From DATMNI01 sp035570275 (GTDB lineage: Bacteria; Acidobacteriota; Terriglobia; Bryobacterales; Bryobacteraceae), in contig DATMNI010000371.1 of NCBI GenBank assembly GCA_035570275.1, forward strand, positions 1-16,780: 16,780 nt of DNA, in the 5' to 3' direction. The stretch's first letter is position 1. Every line of letters begins with the position of its first letter. Below, one piece after another: positions 8,281 through 16,535 of the stretch. Position numbers and translations under genes: made by a program. The notes beneath the pieces are model-generated. The model had not been told where the DNA came from. It did no database searches and saw only the letters and a list, made by a program, of their open reading frames with translations.

Positions 8281-9261
8281 TTATCCAACCCGCCTGAGAA
8301 CCCGGCGGTCGGCGCGGAGATCGCGCCGCCAGACTATCAACAGAAACACGCCGCAGAGCATAGCGAAGCCTGCGCCTGCGATCCGGACCAGGTTCATGAC
8401 CACGGCGCCGTATTTACCGGTCGCGGGGTCGTAGTGAAAACAGAAAAGCAGCGCCTCGTCCACGGGGTTGCCGATCCGGTTGTGCGACGCCTCCACCAGG
8501 CCCAGGCGGAGATCGCGGGGGGCGTACTCCACGCCATAAAAGTAACGCGAGAGGCGGCCTTCCGGCGTCAACAGCATCACGCCGCTGGCGTGCGCATACT
8601 GGTCGGTGGCGGGGTCGTATTTGTAGTGATAACCGATGGCTTCGGTGAGCGCCTTGATGTTGGTTTCATCGCCCGTGAGCAGGTGCCATCCATTGGCGGT
8701 GTTGGCGTGGCCGAAACGCTTCAGGTACAACTGCTTTTTAGCGGCGGCCGTCTCCGGAGTGTCTTTCGGGTCAAAGCTGAAGGCGACGATTTCGAAATCC
8801 TGGCCGGGGGTCAGGGAAACCGCTTTCAGACTGCTGGCCACCCCGCTGAGGATTTGCGTGCAGAGCATGGGGCATCGGTAATAGACCGGCGCCAGCAGCA
8901 CGGGCTTGCCGGCGTGAAAGTAGCTGGCAAGCGTCACGGTCTTGCCGAACTCGTCACGGAAGATAAGGTCCAAGGGGACGCTTTGGTCGAGTCGTTGTGA
9001 AATGCCCACGCCTTGGAGCGAGCCCGGCAGCGCCGGTTTCAGGTTTGCATCCTGCATGCTGAGGGAGGGCCGGACGGGCGCGGGTTGGCCGGGTTGGGCC
9101 AGGGCGGCGGCGGCAAGAGAGAACAGCAGGAGAAGCGTGTGGGGCAGGTTGTTAACCTGCGGCGGATTGCTAATCCGCCTGCCGGCAGTACGCGCGAGCC
9201 CACCAGGCGGATTGCCAATCCGCCGCAGGTTAACAACCTGCCCCACACAAAAAATCGTCAT
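8281..9261 (-). CDS. Sco1/SenC copper chaperone with repeat-encoded N-terminus
   Basis: A 326-residue membrane-anchored thioredoxin-fold protein that delivers copper to the CuA site of subunit II. The copper ligands are Cys130 and Cys134 (VYYRCPMLC) with His224 (QYAHASGVMLL). VSLTPGQDFEIVAFSFDPKD is the usual Sco strand and loop. A C-terminal helix (~286-310) followed by basic residues is an added anchor. The hydrophobic signal core is LLLLFSLAAAALA (43-55), with likely cleavage after ALA or an uncleaved anchor. The start is ATG at 9261, overlapping the upstream stop as ATGA. Residues ~5-41 are encoded by the palindromic element at 9137-9248 and are not Sco sequence. No in-frame ATG, GTG or TTG lies after the element, so the repeat must be translated if the gene works. 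It sits directly upstream of ctaC, as expected for a CuA assembly factor. Confidence 0.92.
   Translation of the reverse strand: MTIFCVGQVVNLRRIGNPPGGLARTAGRRISNPPQVNNLPHTLLLLFSLAAAALAQPGQPAPVRPSLSMQDANLKPALPGSLQGVGISQRLDQSVPLDLIFRDEFGKTVTLASYFHAGKPVLLAPVYYRCPMLCTQILSGVASSLKAVSLTPGQDFEIVAFSFDPKDTPETAAAKKQLYLKRFGHANTANGWHLLTGDETNIKALTEAIGYHYKYDPATDQYAHASGVMLLTPEGRLSRYFYGVEYAPRDLRLGLVEASHNRIGNPVDEALLFCFHYDPATGKYGAVVMNLVRIAGAGFAMLCGVFLLIVWRRDLRADRRVLRRVG
9137..9248. repeat. REP/BIME-like palindrome inserted in sco, short form
   Basis: A 112-bp near-perfect inverted repeat: arms of about 49 bp (9137-9185 and 9200-9248) with a 14-bp centre and only a few mismatches. Each arm holds the mini-hairpins GCAGGTT-gtt-AACCTGC and GGCGGATT-nnn-AATCCGCC, as in the element at 4352-4537. 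It lies wholly inside the start of sco and reads in frame as VGQVVNLRRIGNPPGG, then RRISNPPQVNNLPHT. Two of three frames are free of stops on each strand. No flanking target duplication is obvious. Confidence 0.92.
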
Positions 9262-9689
9262 TTTGGGCCTCCTTGCGGCCGGGAAGGCAGGCCCTTCTTA
9301 GCCAGAAGATCGATGGCGACATCGATCGGCACGCGCACCAGGTTCTTTTGCGGATCGACCCAGCCGTAGCTGTTCAGCATGCGGTCCTCTTCGGCCCGCA
9401 CGGTTTTCAACTCGGGGATCGGCGCCCGCTCCAGACGCGGTTCCGGAAATAGCTTGACGGGGTCGACCCTGACGGCAGTGGCGTTGGCCTGGTCGCGCGT
9501 TTGGAAGTATTTGAAGAGGCCCACCAGAAGCCCGAGCGAGATGGCGATGATCGCGATCAAAGCGAAGGCGAACTTTCCGATGGCCCAAACGTTAACGTCG
9601 CCGGTTTCGTGGCCCGGTTCGTTGCCCGGTGTCTCGGGGACGGGCGTTTCGGGGTGCGATTCCCGGAGGTGCGGGTCACTCTCTGCCAT
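9258..9689 (-). CDS. Small one-helix membrane protein of the act-cta operon, uncharacterised
   Basis: A 143-residue protein. Residues 1-32 are acidic and Pro-rich, 38-60 form one transmembrane helix (FALIAIIAISLGLLVGLF), and the remainder, ~83 residues, is likely periplasmic. The C-terminal part has a distinctive pattern: ERAPIPELKTVRAEEDRML, then NSYGWVDPQKNLVRVPIDVA. I recall similar 'LNSYGWVD...RIPI' proteins beside alternative complex III and oxidase genes in other genomes, but cannot name the family. It has no cysteines or heme motif. The start overlaps the actF end by 14 bp with GGAGGAGG upstream, and the stop overlaps the sco start (ATGA), so its expression is tied to the complex. It may be an accessory subunit or assembly factor (inference). 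Confidence 0.85.
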   Translation of the reverse strand: MAESDPHLRESHPETPVPETPGNEPGHETGDVNVWAIGKFAFALIAIIAISLGLLVGLFKYFQTRDQANATAVRVDPVKLFPEPRLERAPIPELKTVRAEEDRMLNSYGWVDPQKNLVRVPIDVAIDLLAKKGLPSRPQGGPK

Positions 9690-10878
9690 GTTCCAAAGCC
9701 TCCTCCAACTGGGGTTCGTTGAGCGGCATCAGCGGGCGTTTTTCCAACTGCAGCAGGAAGTACGCCAGCCAGATTCCCACCATGCCGGCCGGGACCGTGA
9801 AGTCCAGCCAGTGGAGGCCGAAACCCTCCTTACGGAAAGTGGGAGTTACCAGCCAGTATAGGTCCACCAGGCGCATGCCCAGGATGAAGACCGCCACACC
9901 GGCCAGGAATTTGAAGTTACGCTTGAGATCGCGCGAGAGCAGCAGCGCGAAGGGCAGGGCAAAGTGTCCAACCACCAGCAACAGGCCGACGAATTCCCAG
10001 CCGTTGTTGAGGCGGACGATGTACCAGGGGATCTCTTCGGGCAAGTTGCCGGCCCAGATAATCAGGAATTGCGAGAACGAGAAATAGGCCCAGACCATGA
10101 CCAGGGCCAGCAGGAATTTGCCCAGGTCGTGAAGATGACGCTGCGTCAGGATTTCCGACATCGGCTTGCGGTAGTAGAGCAGCACCATGAGGGCGATCAG
10201 GAAAGCCATCGACGTGAGCCCCTGGCTGGCGATGAACAGCAGGCCGAAGATGGTGGAGAACCATTTGGGGTCGACGGAGAGAATCCAGTCGATCGACATA
10301 AAGGTGACGGTGAAGCCCCAGAACAGCAGGCCGGGGCCGGCGAGGAAGCTCATTTTGCCATGCGCCACCTCAGCGCCATCGCGATCTTCGCGGTCGCTCC
10401 AGCGGTTGAAGTGCCAGGAGAGGAACAGCCAGCCGGCGAAGTACAGGGCGGTGCGGGCGACGAAGAACGGCGCATTCAGGTAGGGCGCTTTATGCTGGAG
10501 AAGCGGGTCGGCAGCCACCACGTTGGCGTGCATCCACGGGTACAGGTTGTTCATGCCGATCAGAATCGGCAGGAACATGACCGCGGTGAGCGGCAGCGTT
10601 CGCGCCGCGGCTTCGCACGGCCGGCGGATCACCACGCCCCATGCGCCACCGGTGACGTATTGCAGCATGAGCCAGGCCAGCGGGCCCAGGCCGAGCGCCA
10701 CCACGAAGAGGTACGACCACAAGTAGGAGCGGTAAAACTGGTTGGGGCCGGCTACGAAGAAGCCGATGGCACTCAACAGCGCGCCGCCCGCCCCCACGGC
10801 CGCGGCACGCGTGCGCCACTGCTTTAGGTCCGCCTTGAGTTCAGTGGAGATGTTGAAATCGAGCACGCGGGCCGTCAT
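9676..10878 (-). CDS. actF: Alternative complex III membrane subunit ActF
   Basis: A 400-residue polytopic membrane protein with about ten helices, distantly related to the NrfD/PsrC family and to ActC. In the known ACIII structures ActF is the second large membrane subunit, contributing to the membrane core and possible proton routes; it carries no cofactor. Visible features are the N-terminal soluble ~25 residues, YRSYLWSYLFVVALGLGPLA, NLYPWMHANVV, MSIDWILSVDPKWFSTIFG and FSFSQFLIIWAGNLPEEIPW. These SVDP...FSTIFG and W-Y-rich segments are typical of the family. It starts at an ATGA overlap with actE, with GGAGGGAGG upstream. Confidence 0.92.
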   Translation of the reverse strand: MTARVLDFNISTELKADLKQWRTRAAAVGAGGALLSAIGFFVAGPNQFYRSYLWSYLFVVALGLGPLAWLMLQYVTGGAWGVVIRRPCEAAARTLPLTAVMFLPILIGMNNLYPWMHANVVAADPLLQHKAPYLNAPFFVARTALYFAGWLFLSWHFNRWSDREDRDGAEVAHGKMSFLAGPGLLFWGFTVTFMSIDWILSVDPKWFSTIFGLLFIASQGLTSMAFLIALMVLLYYRKPMSEILTQRHLHDLGKFLLALVMVWAYFSFSQFLIIWAGNLPEEIPWYIVRLNNGWEFVGLLLVVGHFALPFALLLSRDLKRNFKFLAGVAVFILGMRLVDLYWLVTPTFRKEGFGLHWLDFTVPAGMVGIWLAYFLLQLEKRPLMPLNEPQLEEALEHGRE

Positions 10879-11525
10879 TTCGCGCCTCCCTCCTGGCGGA
10901 TAGCAGGGCTGATCACCACGCGACTCGACGGCGGCAGTTGGCTCCGCGCCGCGGCGGGCAACTCGTTCAACGGCGCCTGCTGGCTCAACTGGAGCGCGCG
11001 AACGTAGCTTACGATAGCCCAGCGGTCGGCGGGCGGAATCTGGGCCGCGTAATCCGGCATGGCGCCGAAACCGTTAGTAATCACGTCATAGAGATATCCG
11101 TTGGTAACATGGCGGAGGCGGTCGCTGTGGTACGTGGGCGGGCGGCGATAACCGCGGCGCACGATCATGCCTTCACCGCTGCCGGTGCGGTCATGGCAGG
11201 GGGTGCAATAAATGTTGAACCGCTGCTGGCCGCGGAGGATGATTTCCTTGGTCACCGGGAACGGGAAGGTATCGGCGGGCTTGCCGTCAGGGCCTTTGCC
11301 GGTGTAGAAGAGCGTGTCCTCGTTCAAGTGTCCGCGAGCCACGGTGCCTTCGGGAATGGGCCGCGCGGAGCGGCCGTCGGTAAAGAATTCACTGGGCCGC
11401 AGCGGAATGTATTTCGGCTGATCGTGCATGTCTTGCCGGCAGGCGGTGAGCACGGCCAGGGCGAGAAGGAGCAGGGCAACCCCCGCGACCCGGAGGGTCG
11501 CGGCCACTGTGAAATCAATGCGCAA
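10875..11525 (-). CDS. actE: Alternative complex III monoheme cytochrome c lipoprotein ActE
   Basis: A 216-residue monoheme cytochrome c that takes electrons from ActA or passes them on to the oxidase on the periplasmic side. The start is taken as TTG at 11525, overlapping the end of actD by 11 bp. It has AGAGAGG upstream and gives MRIDFTVAATLRVAGVALLL with lipobox LTAC, so Cys29 is lipidated. A longer frame to 11696 merely overlaps actD. The family stretch is RQDMHDQPKYIPLRPSEFF. The heme site is CTPCH (107-111) with probable axial Met156 (NGFGAMPDY). The tail is Ala/Pro/Gln-rich. GTG at 11507 is a less likely start, having no Shine-Dalgarno. Confidence 0.92.
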   Translation of the reverse strand: MRIDFTVAATLRVAGVALLLLALAVLTACRQDMHDQPKYIPLRPSEFFTDGRSARPIPEGTVARGHLNEDTLFYTGKGPDGKPADTFPFPVTKEIILRGQQRFNIYCTPCHDRTGSGEGMIVRRGYRRPPTYHSDRLRHVTNGYLYDVITNGFGAMPDYAAQIPPADRWAIVSYVRALQLSQQAPLNELPAAARSQLPPSSRVVISPAIRQEGGAK

Positions 11526-12096
11526 CTTCAGACACCTCTCTGGGCTCCAGCGTCTCCAGGAACGCGCAGGTCTTGTCGAAATCGAACAGCGGATCGGTGG
11601 ATTCGATGCACAGGAAAAACCGGTTGCGCGACGCCAGCGCGAAGCGCGGAACGTTGAATGCGGGATGGTAGGGCATCGGCAGCCCGCAAAGACCAAGCAG
11701 CCCGAGTACCGTGGTCAACGCCGCGAAAAGAATCGTCATTTCGAACGTGATGACGATGTAGGCGGGCCAGCTATGCAGCGGCCGGCCGGCGACGTTGATC
11801 GGGTAATAAACCACCGTCACGTAGTATTGCAGCAGGTAACCCGAGAGCCCGCCCAGCATGCCGCCGAGCAGGACCAGCAGCGGCAGCTTATTGTGATGCA
11901 GGTGCAGCGCGTCGGTGAGTTCTTCGATGGGGAACGGCGAGTAAGCGTCGATCTTGCGGTAGCCCTTCTCGCGGGTAGCGCGGGCCGCGGCCACCAGCGA
12001 AGTGGGGCTCTCGAACTCGGCCATCACTCCGTAAAGCGGCTTGGTCACCGGTTTGGCCGGCGGTTTGGTCGGCGGTTTGTTCATCGGGTTGGTCAC
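11515..12096 (-). CDS. actD: Alternative complex III subunit ActD (DUF3341)
   Basis: A 193-residue membrane subunit. After a Lys/Pro-rich start (NKPPTKPPAKPVTK) comes a soluble domain with LYGVMAEFESPTSLVAAARA and KIDAYSPFPIEELTDAL. Two transmembrane helices follow (about 71-93 and 109-137), then a soluble segment with FFLCIESTDPLFDF. This layout and the EFESP...DAYSPFPIEEL pattern are those of ActD. It holds no cofactor and packs against ActC/ActA. The start is GTG at 12096 in a 4-bp GTGA overlap with actC, with AGGAGGGG upstream. ATG at 12084 is possible. Confidence 0.93.
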   Translation of the reverse strand: MTNPMNKPPTKPPAKPVTKPLYGVMAEFESPTSLVAAARATREKGYRKIDAYSPFPIEELTDALHLHHNKLPLLVLLGGMLGGLSGYLLQYYVTVVYYPINVAGRPLHSWPAYIVITFEMTILFAALTTVLGLLGLCGLPMPYHPAFNVPRFALASRNRFFLCIESTDPLFDFDKTCAFLETLEPREVSEVAH

Positions 12097-13478
12097 CCTT
12101 GCCCCTCCTCGTCAACCCTTGCCTGGGGTAGCAGGGTCCGGACTTCGAAGATCGAAATCATGGGCAGCAACCGAATAAACAGGAAGAACAGGAACAGGAA
12201 GAGACCGATGGTGCCAAGGTAGGTGGCCCAGTCCCAACGGGTCTGCTGATAAACGCGCCATGAGGATATCAGGTTGTCCTGCGCCAGGCTGCTCACGATG
12301 ATGACGAAGCGCTCCAGCCACATGCCCAGCAGTACGATCAGCGACCAGATGAACAGAATTACCGGACTGTTGCGGATACGCTTGAACCACAGCGCGTTGG
12401 GCGCGATCACATTGCAGGCGATCAGAACCCAATAATGATACTTGTAGGGTCCGGTCATGCGATTCCACATCGCCGCCTGTTCGTAGACATTGCCGCTGTA
12501 CCAGGCGGCGAAGGCTTCCAGGATGTATGAGTAGCCGACGATCAGGCCGGTCGCCATCATGACCTTGGCGGAATTGTCCAGGTGCTTGTCGGTGATCAAA
12601 CCCTGCAGGCCGTATACCGAGCGCAGCGGGATGGCCAGGGCCAGCACCATGGCGAAGCCGGAATAGATTGCCCCCGCCACGAAGTAAGGCGGGAAGAACG
12701 TGCTATGCCAGCCGGGCACGATGGCCACGGTGAAGTCAAGGCTCACCACGGTGTGGACCGAAAGCACCAGCGGGGTGGCCAGGCCCGCCAGCAGCAGGGA
12801 CGCAGTTTCGTATACGGCCCAGTGGCGCGCCGAACCGCGCCAACCCATCGCCAGAATACCGTAGAGGAACCGTGCCAGGCGGTTGCGGGCGCGGTCGCGC
12901 AGCGTGGCCAAATCGGGGATCAAGCCGACGAACCAGAACATCATGGAGACGGTGGCATAGGTGGAGACGGCGAACACGTCCCATATTAAGGGGCTGCGGA
13001 AGTTCGGCTCAATCCCCATGGTATTGGGATACGGGAAGAGCCAGAAGAAAAGCCACGGGCGGCCCAGGTGCAGCAGCGGGAACATGCCCGCGCAGGCTAC
13101 GGCGAACAGCGTCATGGCTTCGGCGAAGCGGTTGATGGAGTTGCGCCACCGCTGGTTGAGCAGCAGCAGGATGGCGGAAATCAGTGTGCCGGCGTGGCCG
13201 ATACCAATCCACCAGACGAAGTTCGTGATGTCCCATGCCCACATCACCGGCGTGCGGTTTCCCCAGACGCCCACGCCCTGGAACAGCAAGAACGCCACCG
13301 CCAGCAGGAATAGAAACAGCAGCCCGAGCCCCACCGTGAAGCTGGCAAACCAGAAGACCGGAGTCTTTCTGGTGAGCACCACCCTGGCAATCTGGTCCGT
13401 GACGGTGCCGAATGTATAGCCGGGCGCGATGATCGGCTTGGATTCCGGCTGGTCGATTACTGGTGGTTCGTCTGCCAT
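12093..13478 (-). CDS. actC: Alternative complex III quinol-binding subunit ActC (NrfD/PsrC family)
   Basis: A 461-residue membrane protein with about ten helices, of the NrfD/PsrC family. In ACIII it holds the quinol oxidation site next to the ActB iron-sulfur domain. Family segments seen: WWIGIGHAGTLISAILLLL (with the conserved His), FPLLHLGRPW, the periplasmic LDFTVAIVPGWHSTFFPPYF, and MWNRMTGPYKYHYW. The charged N- and C-termini are soluble. Its length and order (B-C-D) fit canonical act clusters. It begins 3 bp after the actB stop and ends in a GTGA overlap with actD, so translation is probably coupled. Confidence 0.95.
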   Translation of the reverse strand: MADEPPVIDQPESKPIIAPGYTFGTVTDQIARVVLTRKTPVFWFASFTVGLGLLFLFLLAVAFLLFQGVGVWGNRTPVMWAWDITNFVWWIGIGHAGTLISAILLLLNQRWRNSINRFAEAMTLFAVACAGMFPLLHLGRPWLFFWLFPYPNTMGIEPNFRSPLIWDVFAVSTYATVSMMFWFVGLIPDLATLRDRARNRLARFLYGILAMGWRGSARHWAVYETASLLLAGLATPLVLSVHTVVSLDFTVAIVPGWHSTFFPPYFVAGAIYSGFAMVLALAIPLRSVYGLQGLITDKHLDNSAKVMMATGLIVGYSYILEAFAAWYSGNVYEQAAMWNRMTGPYKYHYWVLIACNVIAPNALWFKRIRNSPVILFIWSLIVLLGMWLERFVIIVSSLAQDNLISSWRVYQQTRWDWATYLGTIGLFLFLFFLFIRLLPMISIFEVRTLLPQARVDEEGQG

Positions 13479-13481
13479 GCC

Positions 13482-16400
13482 TTAAGACTCAAGCTCCGAA
13501 TTGGGATTGCGCAGCGTCGCCAGGTAAGTGGTGCGCGGCCGCGTGTTCATGTCCGCCAACAGCGAGTAATTGCGCTCCTCCGCTTTCAGTTTGGATACCC
13601 GGCTGTCCTTATCGTTGATGTCGCCGAATACGATGGCCTCGGCGGGACAGGTGGCCTGGCACGCCGTTTGAATCTCGCCGTCACGCACCGGCCGGTCCTC
13701 TTTCTCGGCGGTGATCTTGGCGCCGTTGATGCGCTGCACGCAGTATGTGCATTTTTCCATGACGCCGCGGCTGCGCACCGTCACATCGGGATTGTGAAGC
13801 AGTTTCAGGCTCGGCGTCTCATAGTCCGAGTACAGGAAGAAATTGAACCGGCGCACCTTGTAGGGGCAGTTGTTGGAGCAGTAGCGGGTGCCCACGCAGC
13901 GGTTGTAGACCATATCGTTCAGGCCTTCGGAGCTGTGGCTGGTGGCCTGCACCGGGCAGACCAACTCGCACGGCGCGTCCTCACAGTGCATGCAAGGGAC
14001 CGGCTGATTGTAGATGGCCGGATCGGCCGGATTCTCGCCCTGATAGTAGGAATCCACCCGCAGCCAGTGCATGGCGCGGCCGCGGCGAACCTGGTCCTTG
14101 CCGACCACGGCGATGTTGTTTTCCGCCTGGCAGGCCACCACGCAAGCGCCGCATCCCGTGCAGGCATTCAGATCGATGGCCATCCCCCAGGCGTGGCCTT
14201 CGTATTTCCAGGCGGGATAAATGGTGAGCTCGCGGGGTGGCGCCTCGGCGCCGGCGTGAACGGATTCGGGTTGCTTGCGGTACTCGGAAATATCGCCACG
14301 GTGGATGATGTGCCGCCGGTCGGGCGTATCCAGCGCATGGAAATCCTGGGTGGAAGCGAACTGATAATCGCCCGAAATCTTCGCCAGTTCCAGGCCCGTG
14401 TCGCTCCACAGGGCTTGGCCGGTGCGCAGCCCGTAGGCGTTGAAGCCGGCGCCCGTTCCGGCGCGTCCCGCCCTGGTCCTGCCGTAGCCCAGGTGCAGTG
14501 TCACCGCGCCATCCACATGGCCGGGTTGCACAAATACCGGCGCGTTCAGGCTCCGGCCCTGGTAGGTTAGCGCAACCCGGTCGCCGGTCTGCAAGCCTAA
14601 GCGCGCGGCGGTGCGCACGCCCAGGAATGCAGCGTTGTCCCAGGTGAGCTTGGTGATGGGCTTGGGCAGTTCCTGCAGCCAGCCGTTGTTGGCGAAACGG
14701 CCATCGTATACAGTGGGGTCGGGGCGGAAGATCACTTCCAGTTTGCCGCCAAGGCGCTTGGCAGTGCCGGGGGATGTGATTGCTTCGCCGCGCACCGCCG
14801 GGGTCTTGGTGGGAAATGCCGAGTCGGCCATTATGCCGTCGTGCACGGCGCGGCGCCACCAGGCTTCGAAATCGGCGGCTTGGTGGGGTGTCGTCGGAAG
14901 GCCCTGTGCCGCCCAGTAGCCCTTCACCAGTTGGTAGCCGCCCAGGTCCGGCTGCTCGGTCAGCATCTGCAGCACTTCCAGCGCCGAGCGGCCGTTGTAG
15001 AGCGGCTGGATGAGCGGCTGCTGGATGGTAATGGAGCCATCGAAAGCGCGCGCATCGCCCCAGGTTTCCAGGTAATGCGCTTCGGGCAAATGCCACTGGC
15101 AGAGCTCGGATGTTTCGTCGGCGTAGAGGCCCAGGTGCACCCGGAGTTTTGCCTTCTGTAAGCGGTCGCGCATGCCCAGTTCCACCGGGGCCGTGAAGGC
15201 GGGATTGCCGCCAAAGATGAGCAGGACCTCAACGCCGCCGGCATCCAGGTCCTTGACCAAATCCTGAAGCGATGCAAGCTGGTCCACCGGTTTGGCTTCC
15301 AGTGGGTCGGTGTAGAAAACGGTCTTGCCGACGTTGCCGAGCTTTTCATTGATGATATGAGCCAGGGCGTGCACCATGGGCGGCTGGCAATCGCCGGCGA
15401 TCACCAGGCAGGCGCCTCGGTTGCCCTGCAGATCTTTGGCGATCCCCGGCACCCATTTGTAGACGTCGCCGTTTTCGCCCTTCTTGGGGCCGTTGGCGAT
15501 GCCGAGGCCCGTGGCCAGCGCCCAGGCAAACTCTTCGATATCGGCGGCGCGCAGCGGAAGCCGGTGATCGGCCTTGGTGCCGGTGGGCGTGGGCATGGGC
15601 TCCACGACATAAAGCCGGTTCATGGCCGCCTTTTCGCCGTTCTCGCCGTTCTGGCCGCCGTTCTCGACGTCATGCACACGCCGCCGGGAGGCGAACTGGC
15701 GCGCGTACCGCAGGCTGCCGGCGCCCGAGGCCAGGAAATCCGAATCCAGCGAGACAATCACGTTGGCGTTGGCCAGGTTGTAATAGGTGTTGGTGGGTTG
15801 GCCGAAGGCCTGGCTGGCGGCGGCGCGGGCGCTGTGCGGACCGGCCGGCTCCCACTGGTGCCACTTCGCCGCCGGGTAAAGCTTCTGAATGGCGGCGAGT
15901 TGTGCGGCCAGGGAAGGCGAAGTTATGGTCTCGGTAAGGATCCGGATGCCGGCGCCGCTCTTACCCTTCTGCGGGCCCAGGGCATCGCGCAAAGTGCCCA
16001 GGAACGCGCCCCAGGAACGGATTTCGCCCAGCAGCGTGGCGGCCCGCGCCCGGTCCGGATCGTAGAGTTGCAGCACCGAAGCCTGGGAAAACGCATCGCA
16101 GGCGCCCAGGCTGGCTGGATGATCGGGGTTGCCTTCGATCTTGGTCGGCCGCCCTTCATGGCTTTCGGCCAGCACGCCGGTAGCAACGCCGCCCACCGTC
16201 ATGGCGGTGGCGAAAAATAGCGGGCGGCCGGGGATCAACTCTTCCGGCTGCCGCACGTACGGCATGATTTGCTCGGTGGGCTGGCGGGTGCAGGCGGTCA
16301 GACCGGCCAGCGCCAGGGACGCGCCCATCAGTTTCAGAAAATCGCGGCGGCCGCGGGCGGGGTCTTCGTCATCGCTCCAGCCTACGGCCTGACGCGGAAA

Positions 16401-16535
16401 TTCCCGCGCCAGCAGATCTTGAAACTCGGGCGTCGCCGCCAGGTCGTCCAGGCTGCGCCAATAGTCGCGTCCCGCGGCAGGTTCCAACCGGGCGCGAGCG
16501 TCTGCCAAATCTAAAGTCCTGCGTGTATCGCTCAT
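13482..16535 (-). CDS. actB: Alternative complex III subunit ActB: molybdopterin-like plus iron-sulfur fusion
   Basis: A 1017-residue fusion. Residues ~1-58 precede a Tat-type signal (GRRDFLKLMGASLALAGLTA), so the folded protein should be exported. The large middle part (~90-780) resembles the molybdopterin oxidoreductase catalytic subunit; in characterised ActB it carries no molybdenum cofactor. The C-terminal ~230 residues form a four-cluster ferredoxin domain. Cysteines are at 792/795/798/802 (CTGCGACVVAC), 848/851/856/860 (CMHCEDAPCELVC), 880/886/890 (three only: C-x5-C-x3-C) and 929/932/959/963. Fifteen cysteines fit three [4Fe-4S] clusters and one [3Fe-4S], as known for ActB. These pass electrons from the quinol site in ActC towards the ActA hemes. 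The start ATG has no clear Shine-Dalgarno and lies in a tandem repeat. A short Asn/Glu/Gly repeat at 15631-15669 forms a loop in the middle domain. Confidence 0.96.
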   Translation of the reverse strand: MSDTRRTLDLADARARLEPAAGRDYWRSLDDLAATPEFQDLLAREFPRQAVGWSDDEDPARGRRDFLKLMGASLALAGLTACTRQPTEQIMPYVRQPEELIPGRPLFFATAMTVGGVATGVLAESHEGRPTKIEGNPDHPASLGACDAFSQASVLQLYDPDRARAATLLGEIRSWGAFLGTLRDALGPQKGKSGAGIRILTETITSPSLAAQLAAIQKLYPAAKWHQWEPAGPHSARAAASQAFGQPTNTYYNLANANVIVSLDSDFLASGAGSLRYARQFASRRRVHDVENGGQNGENGEKAAMNRLYVVEPMPTPTGTKADHRLPLRAADIEEFAWALATGLGIANGPKKGENGDVYKWVPGIAKDLQGNRGACLVIAGDCQPPMVHALAHIINEKLGNVGKTVFYTDPLEAKPVDQLASLQDLVKDLDAGGVEVLLIFGGNPAFTAPVELGMRDRLQKAKLRVHLGLYADETSELCQWHLPEAHYLETWGDARAFDGSITIQQPLIQPLYNGRSALEVLQMLTEQPDLGGYQLVKGYWAAQGLPTTPHQAADFEAWWRRAVHDGIMADSAFPTKTPAVRGEAITSPGTAKRLGGKLEVIFRPDPTVYDGRFANNGWLQELPKPITKLTWDNAAFLGVRTAARLGLQTGDRVALTYQGRSLNAPVFVQPGHVDGAVTLHLGYGRTRAGRAGTGAGFNAYGLRTGQALWSDTGLELAKISGDYQFASTQDFHALDTPDRRHIIHRGDISEYRKQPESVHAGAEAPPRELTIYPAWKYEGHAWGMAIDLNACTGCGACVVACQAENNIAVVGKDQVRRGRAMHWLRVDSYYQGENPADPAIYNQPVPCMHCEDAPCELVCPVQATSHSSEGLNDMVYNRCVGTRYCSNNCPYKVRRFNFFLYSDYETPSLKLLHNPDVTVRSRGVMEKCTYCVQRINGAKITAEKEDRPVRDGEIQTACQATCPAEAIVFGDINDKDSRVSKLKAEERNYSLLADMNTRPRTTYLATLRNPNSELES
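15631..15669 (-). repeat. 9-bp micro-repeat encoding an ENGGQNGENGEK loop in ActB
   Basis: The units ttttcgccg, ttctcgccg, ttctggccg and (after one extra codon) ttctcgacg encode a low-complexity Asn/Gly/Glu loop. Likely a surface insertion in the molybdopterin-like part, variable in length. Confidence 0.55.

Noticed and set aside
9137..9248. Twin-arginine export signal created by the repeat (RRISN)
   Set aside because: It lacks the S/T-R-R-x-F-L-K pattern and is followed by polar residues; Sec export or membrane anchoring is more likely.
8281..9261. sco as a pseudogene broken by the repeat
   Set aside because: The frame is intact through the element, copper ligands are complete, and start coupling with the upstream gene is kept.
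9964..10827. 287-codon open frame antisense to actF
   Set aside because: Same shadow pattern; actF on the other strand is clear by membrane topology and family motifs.
15357..16220. 287-codon open frame antisense to actB
   Set aside because: Opposite the molybdopterin-like part of actB, with no start signal or recognisable domain.
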